Origin: an uncultured Bacteroidota bacterium
GTDB lineage: Bacteria; Bacteroidota; Bacteroidia; 2-12-FULL-35-15
Reading direction: 5' to 3'
NCBI GenBank assembly: GCA_903926385.1
Contig: CAIYIS010000056.1
Location: 1-55,743 of the forward strand
Length of the DNA stretch: 55,743 bases
Below the pieces are notes generated by a model that did not search any database, was not told where the DNA came from, and was given only the letters and a program-made list of their open reading frames with translations. Below, one piece after another: positions 17,501 to 25,005 of this stretch; within the stretch, counting starts at the first letter, position 1, and every line of letters begins with the position of its first letter. The translations under genes were made by a program, and so were the position numbers.

Positions 17501-18424
17501 GCAACCTCATCGGGAGTGACCACTGCCACAGCCTCCCCAGTAGCTACTGCTTCTTACACAGTAACAGGTCATACCGGAAATTGTACTGGAACGGCTGTGG
17601 CAATAGTTACAGTTCAAGTATGTGTTCCTCCTGTAGCCGACTTTGCTGCATCACCATTGTATATTTGTACGAGCGGATGTACTACCTTTTACGATTCTAG
17701 TTCCTCTAATACTACTAATTGGTTATGGCAATTTCCGGGAGGTATACCTTCTACATCCACTTCGCAAAATCCGGGGCAGGTTTGTTACTCCGCAGTGAAT
17801 GACTACACTGTAATGCTTACGGTGATGAACGCACAAGGAGATACAAGCACCTTAATAATGCCGAACTACATACATGTGGTAGATCCAATTCAGGTTCATA
17901 TTACTGGAAATACTATGGTGAATACTTGCGAATCGACTGATTTAACTGCTCAACCAGCCGGTTCGAGTTATTTGTGGGGAGAGCTGCTTGCTTCAGGAAT
18001 AAATACAATAGCGTGCGGAACTTGCCAAACTGCTACCATTACACCTAGTTTCACTGATACGTATTTTGTTCAGTATCGCGATGTGAACGGATGCGCCTCA
18101 ACTGATACCACAGCTGTTACCATAACCAGTATTTATACTTATTTTATGCCTACCGGTTTTTCACCGAATGCTGATAATATAAATGATGAGTTAATTGTTC
18201 ATGGTCGAGGAATTGAAAGTATAAATTTAAAAATCTTTGATCGAATTGGAGAAAAAGTATTTGAAACATCAAGCTGGGACAGTGATAAAAAAGAGTCTGC
18301 AGGTTGGGATGGAAAATATCACGGTATATTGATGAACGAAGGAGTGTATGTTTACGAGCTAACTGTAACTTATTGTAATCAGCAAACAGAGAAGGCAAAC
18401 GGGAATGTTAATTTAGTAAAATAA
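14600..18424 (+). CDS. Large repeat adhesin with gliding-motility-type C-terminal domain
   Basis: A 1,274-aa secreted protein with a signal peptide ending at SSSAQ. An N-terminal ~250-residue jelly-roll-like domain is followed by six tandem ~83-residue repeats (about 15686-17180; each begins like PVATFNYTxSPYC and ends like GTYTVTNTI...CP). Two ~70-residue Ig-like repeats (about 17190-17620; VTVNSxTIC...TYTWSAGATS) come next, then a PKD-like domain (VADFAASP...WLWQFPGG). The C-terminal ~90 residues (FMPTGFSPNADNINDEL...NLKIFDRIGEKVFET...GWDGKYHG...GVYVYELT) are the CHU_C/T9SS type B sorting domain. The protein is therefore secreted by T9SS and surface-attached. It lies 45 bases upstream of a PorP/SprF gene and is likely its cognate cargo, like SprB with SprF. 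Confidence 0.93.
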   Translation: MKKRITICLVKSKKNIIISTMFSLLFSFSSSAQVFWTENFNNGCTGQGAPCGNINAYIGGPNGPWTSTLGAGNTGTDPNTFYVSCTENGNPVGVGGTSCGGAATCGVASPSNATLHVGNISTSPLAGFACPTGDCGAAYDAGFIGGAVETDIRAESPTINCTGHTGISINFNYMLGGDLGVDYGEVVYSDDNGVSWYFLASPNITALCGGAQGEWASYTFALPATCDNNPFVKIGFHWVNNDDGTGTDPSFAIDDVTLSTAAANTITTSPLVGPFCACSTINVPFTSTGTFNAGNVYKAELSDVTGSFTTFALIGTLNSTANSGTISCTIPCNTPAGSNYFIRIVATSPATTGTANLVPFTINAQQDASFIYSSSSYCQAGTNPSASITGVAGGTFTSTPAGLVINASTGLITLATSAINTYTVTYTTAGPCPGTFTATISITGSPVATFNYPLASYCTNVADPSPVYTGGGTAGNYTVAPLGLVFISAGTGQVDVSASVPGTYTVTNDIPVNGGCAAATASTTITINAVQDSTFSYPTGPTFCQSGTNPSPTILGTAGGTFTATPVGLSINAVTGVINLAGSTLGTYNVTYTTPGPCATFMSQSVTITLAPVATFNYTASPYCQSATNPVPTYTGGGSAGTFTSAPGGLTFVAGGTAGEVDLINSAAGTYTVTNTIAASGGCPVATSTATITIIATPAANFSYIGSPYCSAGLNPSPTFSNGGIAGTFTATPVGLNIVANTGAITLNSSTPGTYSVTNTIVNAGCPNSVFTSSVQIISAPVATFSYTGTPYCINGGTATPTFSGGGVAGAFTSTPAGLVINAVTGAVTLATSTAGTYTVTNSLAATSSCPAVSAISTIVVNASPTVTVNSGTICAGDTIHLTAAGATSYTWSAGATSTGTTTAIAFPVTTTSYTVTGTVGSCTGTAVATVTISAQLPVTVNSPTICNGQTATLTAGGATTYTWSAGATSSGVTTATASPVATASYTVTGHTGNCTGTAVAIVTVQVCVPPVADFAASPLYICTSGCTTFYDSSSSNTTNWLWQFPGGIPSTSTSQNPGQVCYSAVNDYTVMLTVMNAQGDTSTLIMPNYIHVVDPIQVHITGNTMVNTCESTDLTAQPAGSSYLWGELLASGINTIACGTCQTATITPSFTDTYFVQYRDVNGCASTDTTAVTITSIYTYFMPTGFSPNADNINDELIVHGRGIESINLKIFDRIGEKVFETSSWDSDKKESAGWDGKYHGILMNEGVYVYELTVTYCNQQTEKANGNVNLVK

Positions 18425-18469
18425 ATATAGAATTTTAAACAAGAATAAATTTTCGAAACAATAAAAAAT

Positions 18470-19504
18470 ATGAAAAAAGTAACTACCATTTTGTTTTCTC
18501 TTTGTGCGTTTGCTTTCACAGCATCATCACAGGATCAACATTTTTCGCAGTTTTATAGTTCTCCTACTACATTAAATCCTGGAAATACCGGAGTGTTTAA
18601 TGGTGATGTACGTGCTTACACTTTATATCGTATGCAATGGTTTACTGTAACTACTCCTTACAAAACGTTTACTATTTCGGTAGATGCCCCAATTTTTAAA
18701 AAGAAAATGAAAAATCTCGATTTCTTTTCAGCAGGATTAAACGTGAATAATGATGCTCAGGGAACAGCCATTGTTAAAACAAATTCTTACAACGCATTGC
18801 TTTCCTTCACCAAATTTATTGGGGGACGTCAGAAACATAATATTACTTTGGGTTACGAAATTGGATATGCAACTCGCTCTGCAGCAATGGGAGGATTAAA
18901 ATGGGATAGTCAATGGGATGGGATGCAATACGACCCTTCCTTACCTAGTGGAGAAGCAGGAGGTGGAGGTATTGGATTCTTGGATATGTCGACCGGATTG
19001 GTATGGAATTTTAATACAGACCACCTTTTCAGAAGTGCAATGGGTTTTTCTTTTCACCATTTTACAGCTCCTAATGTTTCGTTGGTGGGAGGACAAGACA
19101 GACTGTTTCCTAAATTTGGTTTTCAATGGTTAGTTAATTATAAATTGAGCGAAACCAGCAATACTACTCTCGAGCCAGCTTTGAATGTGGCTCAACAAGG
19201 AAGTTCGCTTTTATTAGACGGTGGATTAAGTGCAAAATTTGTTCTTTCCGATCGTTCGCACTACACTGATAACAGAAATGATAAAGCACTTCACTTAGGT
19301 ATTTATTATCGTTTGCGCGATGCTTTCTTTGTTACCGCTCGTTTTGATGTTGCCGATTTTTCGGGTTCTATTGCCTATGATATGAATATTTCAGGTCTTA
19401 CTCCGGCTTCGCACTCAGTAGGCGGTTTTGAAATAATGCTTGCTTATCGCGGTATATTTTTCGGACATAAAAATGCAAAACGCGAAAGTGTAAGATTTAT
19501 GTAG
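18470..19504 (+). CDS. PorP/SprF family type IX secretion outer-membrane protein
   Basis: A 344-aa protein with a signal peptide (ends FTASSQ) followed by the family hallmark DQHFSQFYSSPTTLNPGNTG and a beta-barrel-rich body (YRMQW, FFSAGLNVNND, GYEIGYATRS, FEIMLAYRG). Members of the family help secrete or anchor large T9SS type B cargo, as SprF does for SprB in gliding. It follows the repeat adhesin by 45 bases with a shared terminator, so the pair is likely co-transcribed and works as a cargo-carrier unit. Confidence 0.95.
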   Translation: MKKVTTILFSLCAFAFTASSQDQHFSQFYSSPTTLNPGNTGVFNGDVRAYTLYRMQWFTVTTPYKTFTISVDAPIFKKKMKNLDFFSAGLNVNNDAQGTAIVKTNSYNALLSFTKFIGGRQKHNITLGYEIGYATRSAAMGGLKWDSQWDGMQYDPSLPSGEAGGGGIGFLDMSTGLVWNFNTDHLFRSAMGFSFHHFTAPNVSLVGGQDRLFPKFGFQWLVNYKLSETSNTTLEPALNVAQQGSSLLLDGGLSAKFVLSDRSHYTDNRNDKALHLGIYYRLRDAFFVTARFDVADFSGSIAYDMNISGLTPASHSVGGFEIMLAYRGIFFGHKNAKRESVRFM

Positions 19505-19536
19505 TCTATCAGTTAACCTACTTTCAATAAAAAGAG

Positions 19537-19570
19537 AATCCCTCGGTAAACTTTACTGAGGGATTTTTTA
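19537..19570. terminator. Bidirectional terminator
   Basis: A 13-bp stem with one G-T pair (arms 19537-19549 and 19553-19565, 3-base loop) is followed by T6. It lies between the convergent PorP/SprF gene and the PPR-like gene. Confidence 0.85.
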
Positions 19571-19620
19571 TTGTGGATAAGTTATTAGCATTGCATCTCG
19601 ATATAAGAGGAAATGAAGTT

Positions 19621-21582
19621 TTACTCTTTATGTAAATCATACCATTCTTCTATTTTTTGTATTTGTTCTTTATTAGTACCAGCCAGTTTTTTCATCTCTA
19701 TTTTCATTTTGAAATGTGGTTTTATCCAATTGCCTAAATAATCTTTCTCTAAAATCATTTTCTCGAGTAGTTGAAAAGCCTCATTAAATGAAGGACTCAT
19801 GCATATTAAAATTTTGTACATCGAAGCATCGGAGTGAATGCCTTTACGCTTCATGTTTTCGTGCAAATCAAGAACTGTTTTGAATCGGTTGTCATTTTCC
19901 CACCACAATGCAAGCATAAACAGATTAAAATATGTGCTATGTTTTACTTCGAGGTTGTCATTTTCAATACATCTAAACCATTTCATTGCTTCCTCGAAAT
20001 TTGGAGAAATGGCAATAAGTTTTTCATAAGTAATCCAGTCAGCTAAATCCGAATCTATCTTCTTATACCAGTTTAATGCGGTTTCGTAATCGGGTGCTTT
20101 ATCGATAAGCCATGTAAATGTGGCGGCATTTGTTTTTTCGGGGTTAATTAAACTATACCAATGCAGGGCAGTTTCGTAATCGGGGCTTTTGCAGATTAAC
20201 CAATTAAGTGCTTTAGTGGAGGCATGGTCGTTGGTGATGGTGTTATACCATTGCACCGCCATTTCGTAACTTTCGGTTTTGAGTATTACATACGTTATAG
20301 CCGAAGCTGTTCGGTCGGCCAATTTTAATTTATTGAACCAATGTAAACAGGTAGCATAATCGGGCGATTTGGCCACCATTGCCTTTATACATTCAGGCTC
20401 GTTTTCCATGCCTTTTGCTTTCATTATTTCATACCATCGCAAGGCGGTTTCAAAATCGGGGGCTTTTTTGGCAACAGAAGAATAGCTGAACACATTTTCC
20501 TTGTTTTTCTCTATTTTATCAAACCATTGCAGGGCAGTGGTATAATCGGGCGATTTATCTATCATATAATTATAGGTATAGGTAAATGCATCACCGGGTT
20601 TTATTTTTTTGTGCCAAAACAATGCTGTTTTATAATTAGGAGAACGCGAAATGAGGGCATTTAGCGTTAGCACATGATCGTGGCCCGAAGGCATTTTGTT
20701 ATACCATTCCATTGCTATTCTATGATTGGGCGAAAGGCGAATGATGGTGGTGTACGAAAATTCTGATACTTCGTGTAATTCTAATTTTTCGTACCATATC
20801 ATGGCGTTGGTGTAGCTATTCGATTTTGAAATGAGTAAATTATAGGTAAAAAGATTGGCTTTGCCCGGTTCCATTAATTCATAATAGCTCAAGGCTGTTT
20901 TGTATTTTGGCGACAGTTTTATGAGTGTGTGATAGGAGGGAACAAAAACCGTATGTGTTATTTTTTGGTAATAGGTAAGTGCTGTTTTGTAATCCGAACA
21001 ATTGGTAAGAATATAATTATAGGTATAATTGTTTCTTTCTTCTTCAGGTATTTTATTATACCATTCTAAAGCTGTTTCGTAAGATTTGCTTAAATAAATA
21101 AGATGATTATAAAAAGAGTTTTTTAGTTTTTTCGGGTCTAGTTTAGCAAACCAATCTAAAGCGGTGTTGTACTGATACGATTTAAGAAACATTTTGGAAT
21201 ACGTTTTATTTGTTGGTGTGAGGCCATGCTCGAGCAGTTGATTATACCAAGACAATGTATGTTCGTAATCGGTCGAAAAATCCATAAGCCTGTGATAGGC
21301 TTCTAAAAGAGGTGTTCCATGCTTAGATTTTAAAATGTTTAACCAATACTCAGCATCGTTTAGGTTTTTGCATTGAAAAATCATGCTCGAGTAAGTATCA
21401 TTGGTTACTTCTATCGTTTTCGGAATGCGCTCGTACCATTGCATAGCGGTGGCATAATCGGGGGCTGTTTGAATGAGTAAGTTAAAAATATAAATATCGG
21501 GAGCAGGCTTGTTCATGCGTAAATACAAGAGAAGCGTGGTGTAGTCGAAATTTTTTATTTTATTTTTTTCTTCTTCTGTCAT
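19621..21582 (-). CDS. PPR-like tandem-repeat protein
   Basis: A 653-aa cytoplasmic protein without signal peptide or membrane segment, built almost entirely of ~19 tandem helix-turn-helix repeats of 29-33 residues from ~residue 30 to 625. The consensus is roughly [TF]Y-N-x-LI-x-K-SPDY-x-TALxWYxKI, with ~6-10 residues to the next unit. Some units are close to the pentatricopeptide consensus: LLEHGLTPTNKTYSKM, MKAKGMENE and ENMKRKGIHSDASMYKILI. PPR proteins bind single-stranded RNA and are abundant in plants but rare in bacteria. The position equivalent to PPR residue 5 is mostly L, Y, W, A, T, S or H instead of N/S/T, and repeats are shorter than 35, so the known RNA code need not apply. TPR/SEL1-like protein binding is the alternative. 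The gene is monocistronic between two terminators. Confidence 0.8.
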   Translation of the reverse strand: MTEEEKNKIKNFDYTTLLLYLRMNKPAPDIYIFNLLIQTAPDYATAMQWYERIPKTIEVTNDTYSSMIFQCKNLNDAEYWLNILKSKHGTPLLEAYHRLMDFSTDYEHTLSWYNQLLEHGLTPTNKTYSKMFLKSYQYNTALDWFAKLDPKKLKNSFYNHLIYLSKSYETALEWYNKIPEEERNNYTYNYILTNCSDYKTALTYYQKITHTVFVPSYHTLIKLSPKYKTALSYYELMEPGKANLFTYNLLISKSNSYTNAMIWYEKLELHEVSEFSYTTIIRLSPNHRIAMEWYNKMPSGHDHVLTLNALISRSPNYKTALFWHKKIKPGDAFTYTYNYMIDKSPDYTTALQWFDKIEKNKENVFSYSSVAKKAPDFETALRWYEIMKAKGMENEPECIKAMVAKSPDYATCLHWFNKLKLADRTASAITYVILKTESYEMAVQWYNTITNDHASTKALNWLICKSPDYETALHWYSLINPEKTNAATFTWLIDKAPDYETALNWYKKIDSDLADWITYEKLIAISPNFEEAMKWFRCIENDNLEVKHSTYFNLFMLALWWENDNRFKTVLDLHENMKRKGIHSDASMYKILICMSPSFNEAFQLLEKMILEKDYLGNWIKPHFKMKIEMKKLAGTNKEQIQKIEEWYDLHKE

Positions 21583-21643
21583 GCTGTTTTCAATTTAGCT
21601 TGAGCAAAAATAATAGTTCTGTTTTAGATTTAAAAATATTTTC

Positions 21644-21684
21644 AAAAAAAAATCCTGTTCATTTATGTTGAACAGGATTTTTTT
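21644..21684. terminator. Terminator
   Basis: A perfect 11-bp stem (AATCCTGTTCA / TGAACAGGATT) with a 7-base loop is flanked by A7 and T7, so it can work on both strands. It lies just downstream of the 21708-22652 gene (minus). Confidence 0.85.
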
Positions 21685-21707
21685 ATTTTACTTAAAACCT
21701 GATTGCC

Positions 21708-22652
21708 TTAAAGCACCATTGTATAAGTAGCCGAATTGAGCGTCAAGTTTTTTATTTGAACCACTCTGTGGGCCGAATTACCTGCATCCGGAAATTTAAT
21801 AACGGTGGGCACTCCAGCCGGAACAAACATACCTGTTGGTTTTACTATGTTTTTAGCTGTATCGATTACCCACACCTGGCAATCTTGAGTAGCAGTAACA
21901 GTAAATGTACTGCTGGCTGTAAATTTATGCGTTAATGCAGTTTTAATTTTAGAGCCATGCACAGTGCCGTTGTATGTGCTGCCATGAGCTTGTTTGTACA
22001 AGTTGGCCACATCAATAAAACTTTCAATCTTGCTAGGGTTATTGGTAAATTTAGTAATCATCAACCCGTGGTCGTAAAAATGCGCTTCGCACACAGCAGC
22101 AATGGCTGCTTCTTGCGCTCCTGTTAGTCCCGAAATAGTAGATTTTTTGCCCAATTGAGCATTACGTTTGGCAATTAAAGCATTGTAACGAGTTGTAATA
22201 AGTGCCGACACTGCATTTAAACTGCCATTGGCCAAGGTAGCAGCTGCCAATGTTTTTACGGCTTCTATTTTTGCATCTATTCTTCCTTGTAAAATAGTAT
22301 TAACACCATTAGGGAAAAACCCTTTAAAAATAGCACTTCTGCGCGGAGCCACAGCTGCAATCATGTTTTGCCACAAAGGCAATTCTATAGTACGAATGGT
22401 GGTAAACTGGTCTTTTAGTGAAGCTGTATCGGTTATACGGCCTCCTATGGTTACATCTTTACTTACATCGGCCGACACCAAATTGTTGTGTAAAGTTTGG
22501 AAAATAGCTTCACGTGCAGCTATGTCCGCATCAGAATTGTTAGCCGTTAAGGCATTGAGGTGGAACTCGGAAATGATTAACGCTAGTGTGTAATTGTTAC
22601 GTACAGCGTTCGAAATGAAATTTTGTGAAAAAATAAAATTTGTTGCACTCAT
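21708..22652 (-). CDS. Hypothetical protein, unknown
   Basis: A 314-aa protein without a clear signal peptide. Residues 1-~215 are helical and alanine-rich (TLAAATLANGSLNAVSALI; AQEAAIAAVCEAHFYDHG). Residues ~230-314 are a beta-rich module that ends in a strand (TYTMVL) reminiscent of Bacteroidota carboxypeptidase-like or Ig-like folds (VPAGVPTVIKFPDAG). I do not recognise a family. It has its own terminator and a possible -7 element TAATTTTG (minus strand, 22711-22718). Confidence 0.65.
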   Translation of the reverse strand: MSATNFIFSQNFISNAVRNNYTLALIISEFHLNALTANNSDADIAAREAIFQTLHNNLVSADVSKDVTIGGRITDTASLKDQFTTIRTIELPLWQNMIAAVAPRRSAIFKGFFPNGVNTILQGRIDAKIEAVKTLAAATLANGSLNAVSALITTRYNALIAKRNAQLGKKSTISGLTGAQEAAIAAVCEAHFYDHGLMITKFTNNPSKIESFIDVANLYKQAHGSTYNGTVHGSKIKTALTHKFTASSTFTVTATQDCQVWVIDTAKNIVKPTGMFVPAGVPTVIKFPDAGNSAHRVVQIKNLTLNSATYTMVL

Positions 22653-22690
22653 CTTGTTTAGGTATTTGTTGTTTATTTTTTTTTGTTACA

Positions 22691-22705
22691 GCAAAACTGT
22701 TTTGC
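22691..22705. promoter_or_regulatory. Short palindrome upstream of the 314-aa gene
   Basis: GCAAAAC-T-GTTTTGC is a perfect inverted repeat about 40 bases upstream of the start codon, next to a possible -7 element. It is a candidate operator; nothing more can be said. Confidence 0.35.
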
Positions 22706-22924
22706 TCTGCCAAAATTATTTACTTCTCTGAAAATAATAATCTCAAAATCAAACTATTTTTCTAAAACTGATAACAATCATATTTAACCCGGATTATCTG
22801 TTTTTGTAACCCAAATTAGAAAACTTACTTTGCCTGTTGCATAACTTGTTGTAAAATAATAGGAAATAAAAATTGATTTAAGTAACACTTCAGTGTTTCG
22901 AACTTAAATTTGTGTTTGCAATAC

Positions 22925-23218
22925 CAACATTGCGTTGTTGGTGTCCCAATTATTTGTTTGATATAGCAACAATGCGTTGTTGGTGTTCCAACTATTTGTT
23001 TGATATGCCAACAATGCGTTGTCGGTGTTCCAACTATTTGTTTGATATGGCAACATTGCGTTGTTGGTGTCCAAATTATTTATTTAATATAGCAACAATG
23101 CGGTGTTGATGTTCCAATTTTTTATTTTATAGGGCAACAATGCAGTGTTGATGTTAAAACTATTTGTTTGATAGGCTAACAATGCGGTGTTGTTCGACCA
23201 ACCAATTATTATTTTGGT
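22925..23218. repeat. 42-bp tandem hairpin repeat array, 7 units
   Basis: Seven direct repeats with an exact 42-base period start at 22925, 22967, 23009, 23051, 23093, 23135 and 23177; the last decays. Each begins with a small palindrome, CAACA-N6-TGTTG (typically CAACAATGCGTTGTTG), followed by a T-rich spacer such as CAACTATTTGTTTGATA. Substitutions within the palindrome mostly fall in the loop, so pairing is kept in all units. Because 42 is a multiple of three, repetitive reading frames run through the array on both strands. None has a credible start or family, so I treat it as non-coding. The flanks (22719-22924 and 23219-23365) hold no gene that I can support. Confidence 0.9.
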
Positions 23219-23365
23219 GAATGCTTGAATAGAATCGACAAATGAATTTGCCCTGTTTTTAACCAAAAAATATCTCCCCTCAAAATTTTACTAAAATGAT
23301 ACTTATTGTTGAAGTAATAATTGAAAAAATGTGGGATTGATTAAGTTTTTGGATGGCATCTAGGT

Positions 23366-24952
23366 TTAATTCTCCCAGCTTTTGTCAGGTGCTTTTATTT
23401 TGATAATAGCAACATCATTCTTTATAAAATCGAGTAGTTTTCCATTATCAATCACAGCAAGCTTAATGTTTTTTTGTTTTAACAATCGATAGTTTTCGAA
23501 AGTTAAAGATGTGCGATAAGCAGTAAAGTTGGTATAAAACATAATGGAGATATCTCTTTCGGGTTTGCAATTAAAAATAACATAATCATCAGAGCCAATT
23601 TTCTCCTTCAACGATTTTATAAACTGTGCATCATTTATTTTTTCTATTCTTTTATCATTGTCATTCGGGTTAATAAACATGGTGTGTTTATGCGCTATTT
23701 GATGTAAATCTAAATTTCCTAAAACCAAAAAAAGCGTAATTATCAAAATTAAGGGATAGTGAATAAATTGATTTTTTATCAATTTGAATTTAATCAATGC
23801 AAAAATTGACTCGATGACACAGGCCAATGCAAGAAAAATTAAAGGAGAAACGATATAACAAAATCCTACCATTTTGGTAGCTGCTAAAGTGAAAAACAGA
23901 TACACGAAAATGATGTTTGCAAAAATGCCAATTTTGAACGCATGGTTATTTAATTTTCTAAATAGAACCAGAAGCGCGATAATAACAAGATAAGGCACAA
24001 AATCTCCCGCACCATAAAGTGTTTCTAAGTTTTTGAAGTAGTACCAAGCATCACCTCCATGCAACTCCACTACATTAAAAAAATGTTTAGTATTAAGAGC
24101 GTATTCGTAATGGCTTTCGTTAGGAAAGTGGCTTAGAATATAGAGTTGCCATGGAACAAAAATAAGTAAACAAAAAATAAAACAGAGAATAATGTTTTTA
24201 TAAAAGACAAATGAAGTTCTTTTTTCTTTATCAAAAAGTATGGACAGCCCCCAACCTAAATACACTAACAACCCAACTAACCATTTTACCAAAACTGCGC
24301 ATCCGCTAAAAAAGGCAATAAGTAGCAACCAATAACGGTTTCCGGAGCTTTCGTATTCTATCCAAGCCCACAAACTGGCAGTGATGTAAAATACAAATGC
24401 CAAATCGTTATGGTCGCTTGCCGGAAAACCTGAAACAAATTCGTGCATAAAATAATTTGAACAAAACAACACAGCACCATAAAATCCTGCTCTCGCATTC
24501 AAGCTCAGTTTGCCTATTCTATATATGAATAAGGGCACAATGCTCATCATGATAATGCTCGGAATACGCACAGCAAACTCGTTTATTCCAAATAATTTTA
24601 AACTCAACGCGATTTGCCATAAAAATAATGGTTGCTTATGCAGCCATACATGATTACAAGTCCAGTTGACGAAATCATACGGAACTATAGGTTTTTCAAT
24701 AAGAGTAGGCATGAGTGGATGCAAAAGAATATTTTTTGCAACCAATGCATGAAATTGTTCATCCCACGAATTTAAGAAAGGGTCGAGCATTGCCATAAAA
24801 GAACAAATAAACAAACCCGCTAAAAAAATAAGCCAAAGGCTTAATTTGTTTTTCTCGAAAATTTCGAATGAAACAATTGCTGAGAAAAGTAGCAACAAAC
24901 CAATAAGCAGCACAAAGAATGTAGTGGAAGGGAAATTGAAAATGGTGCTCAT
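23366..24952 (-). CDS. ArnT/PMT-like (GT39) membrane glycosyltransferase
   Basis: A 528-aa polytopic protein with ten or more hydrophobic segments. The GT-C acidic pair is D64-E65 in NSWDEQFHAL, followed by HKQPLFLWQ and an INEFAVRIPS helix, matching the other ArnT-like protein at 11285-12922. A soluble C-terminal part begins near residue 430. It is probably an envelope glycan or lipid transferase using a polyprenyl-phosphate sugar; acceptor unknown. It is read in the same direction as the operon upstream of it (25006-29371) but separated by 53 bases. Confidence 0.88.
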   Translation of the reverse strand: MSTIFNFPSTTFFVLLIGLLLLFSAIVSFEIFEKNKLSLWLIFLAGLFICSFMAMLDPFLNSWDEQFHALVAKNILLHPLMPTLIEKPIVPYDFVNWTCNHVWLHKQPLFLWQIALSLKLFGINEFAVRIPSIIMMSIVPLFIYRIGKLSLNARAGFYGAVLFCSNYFMHEFVSGFPASDHNDLAFVFYITASLWAWIEYESSGNRYWLLLIAFFSGCAVLVKWLVGLLVYLGWGLSILFDKEKRTSFVFYKNIILCFIFCLLIFVPWQLYILSHFPNESHYEYALNTKHFFNVVELHGGDAWYYFKNLETLYGAGDFVPYLVIIALLVLFRKLNNHAFKIGIFANIIFVYLFFTLAATKMVGFCYIVSPLIFLALACVIESIFALIKFKLIKNQFIHYPLILIITLFLVLGNLDLHQIAHKHTMFINPNDNDKRIEKINDAQFIKSLKEKIGSDDYVIFNCKPERDISIMFYTNFTAYRTSLTFENYRLLKQKNIKLAVIDNGKLLDFIKNDVAIIKIKAPDKSWEN

Positions 24953-25005
24953 CTGATTGTAAAAGGGACTTCCATTTTAATTGATTTTATTTTTGGAAAT
25001 ACCGA

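Noticed and set aside
22912-23109. Plus-strand reading frame in the 42-bp repeats, and a matching minus-strand frame
   Set aside because: It exists only because the period is a multiple of 3; frames are open on both strands and neither has a family or a sensible start.
22925-23218. CRISPR array
   Set aside because: Repeats abut without unique spacers, and no cas genes are nearby.
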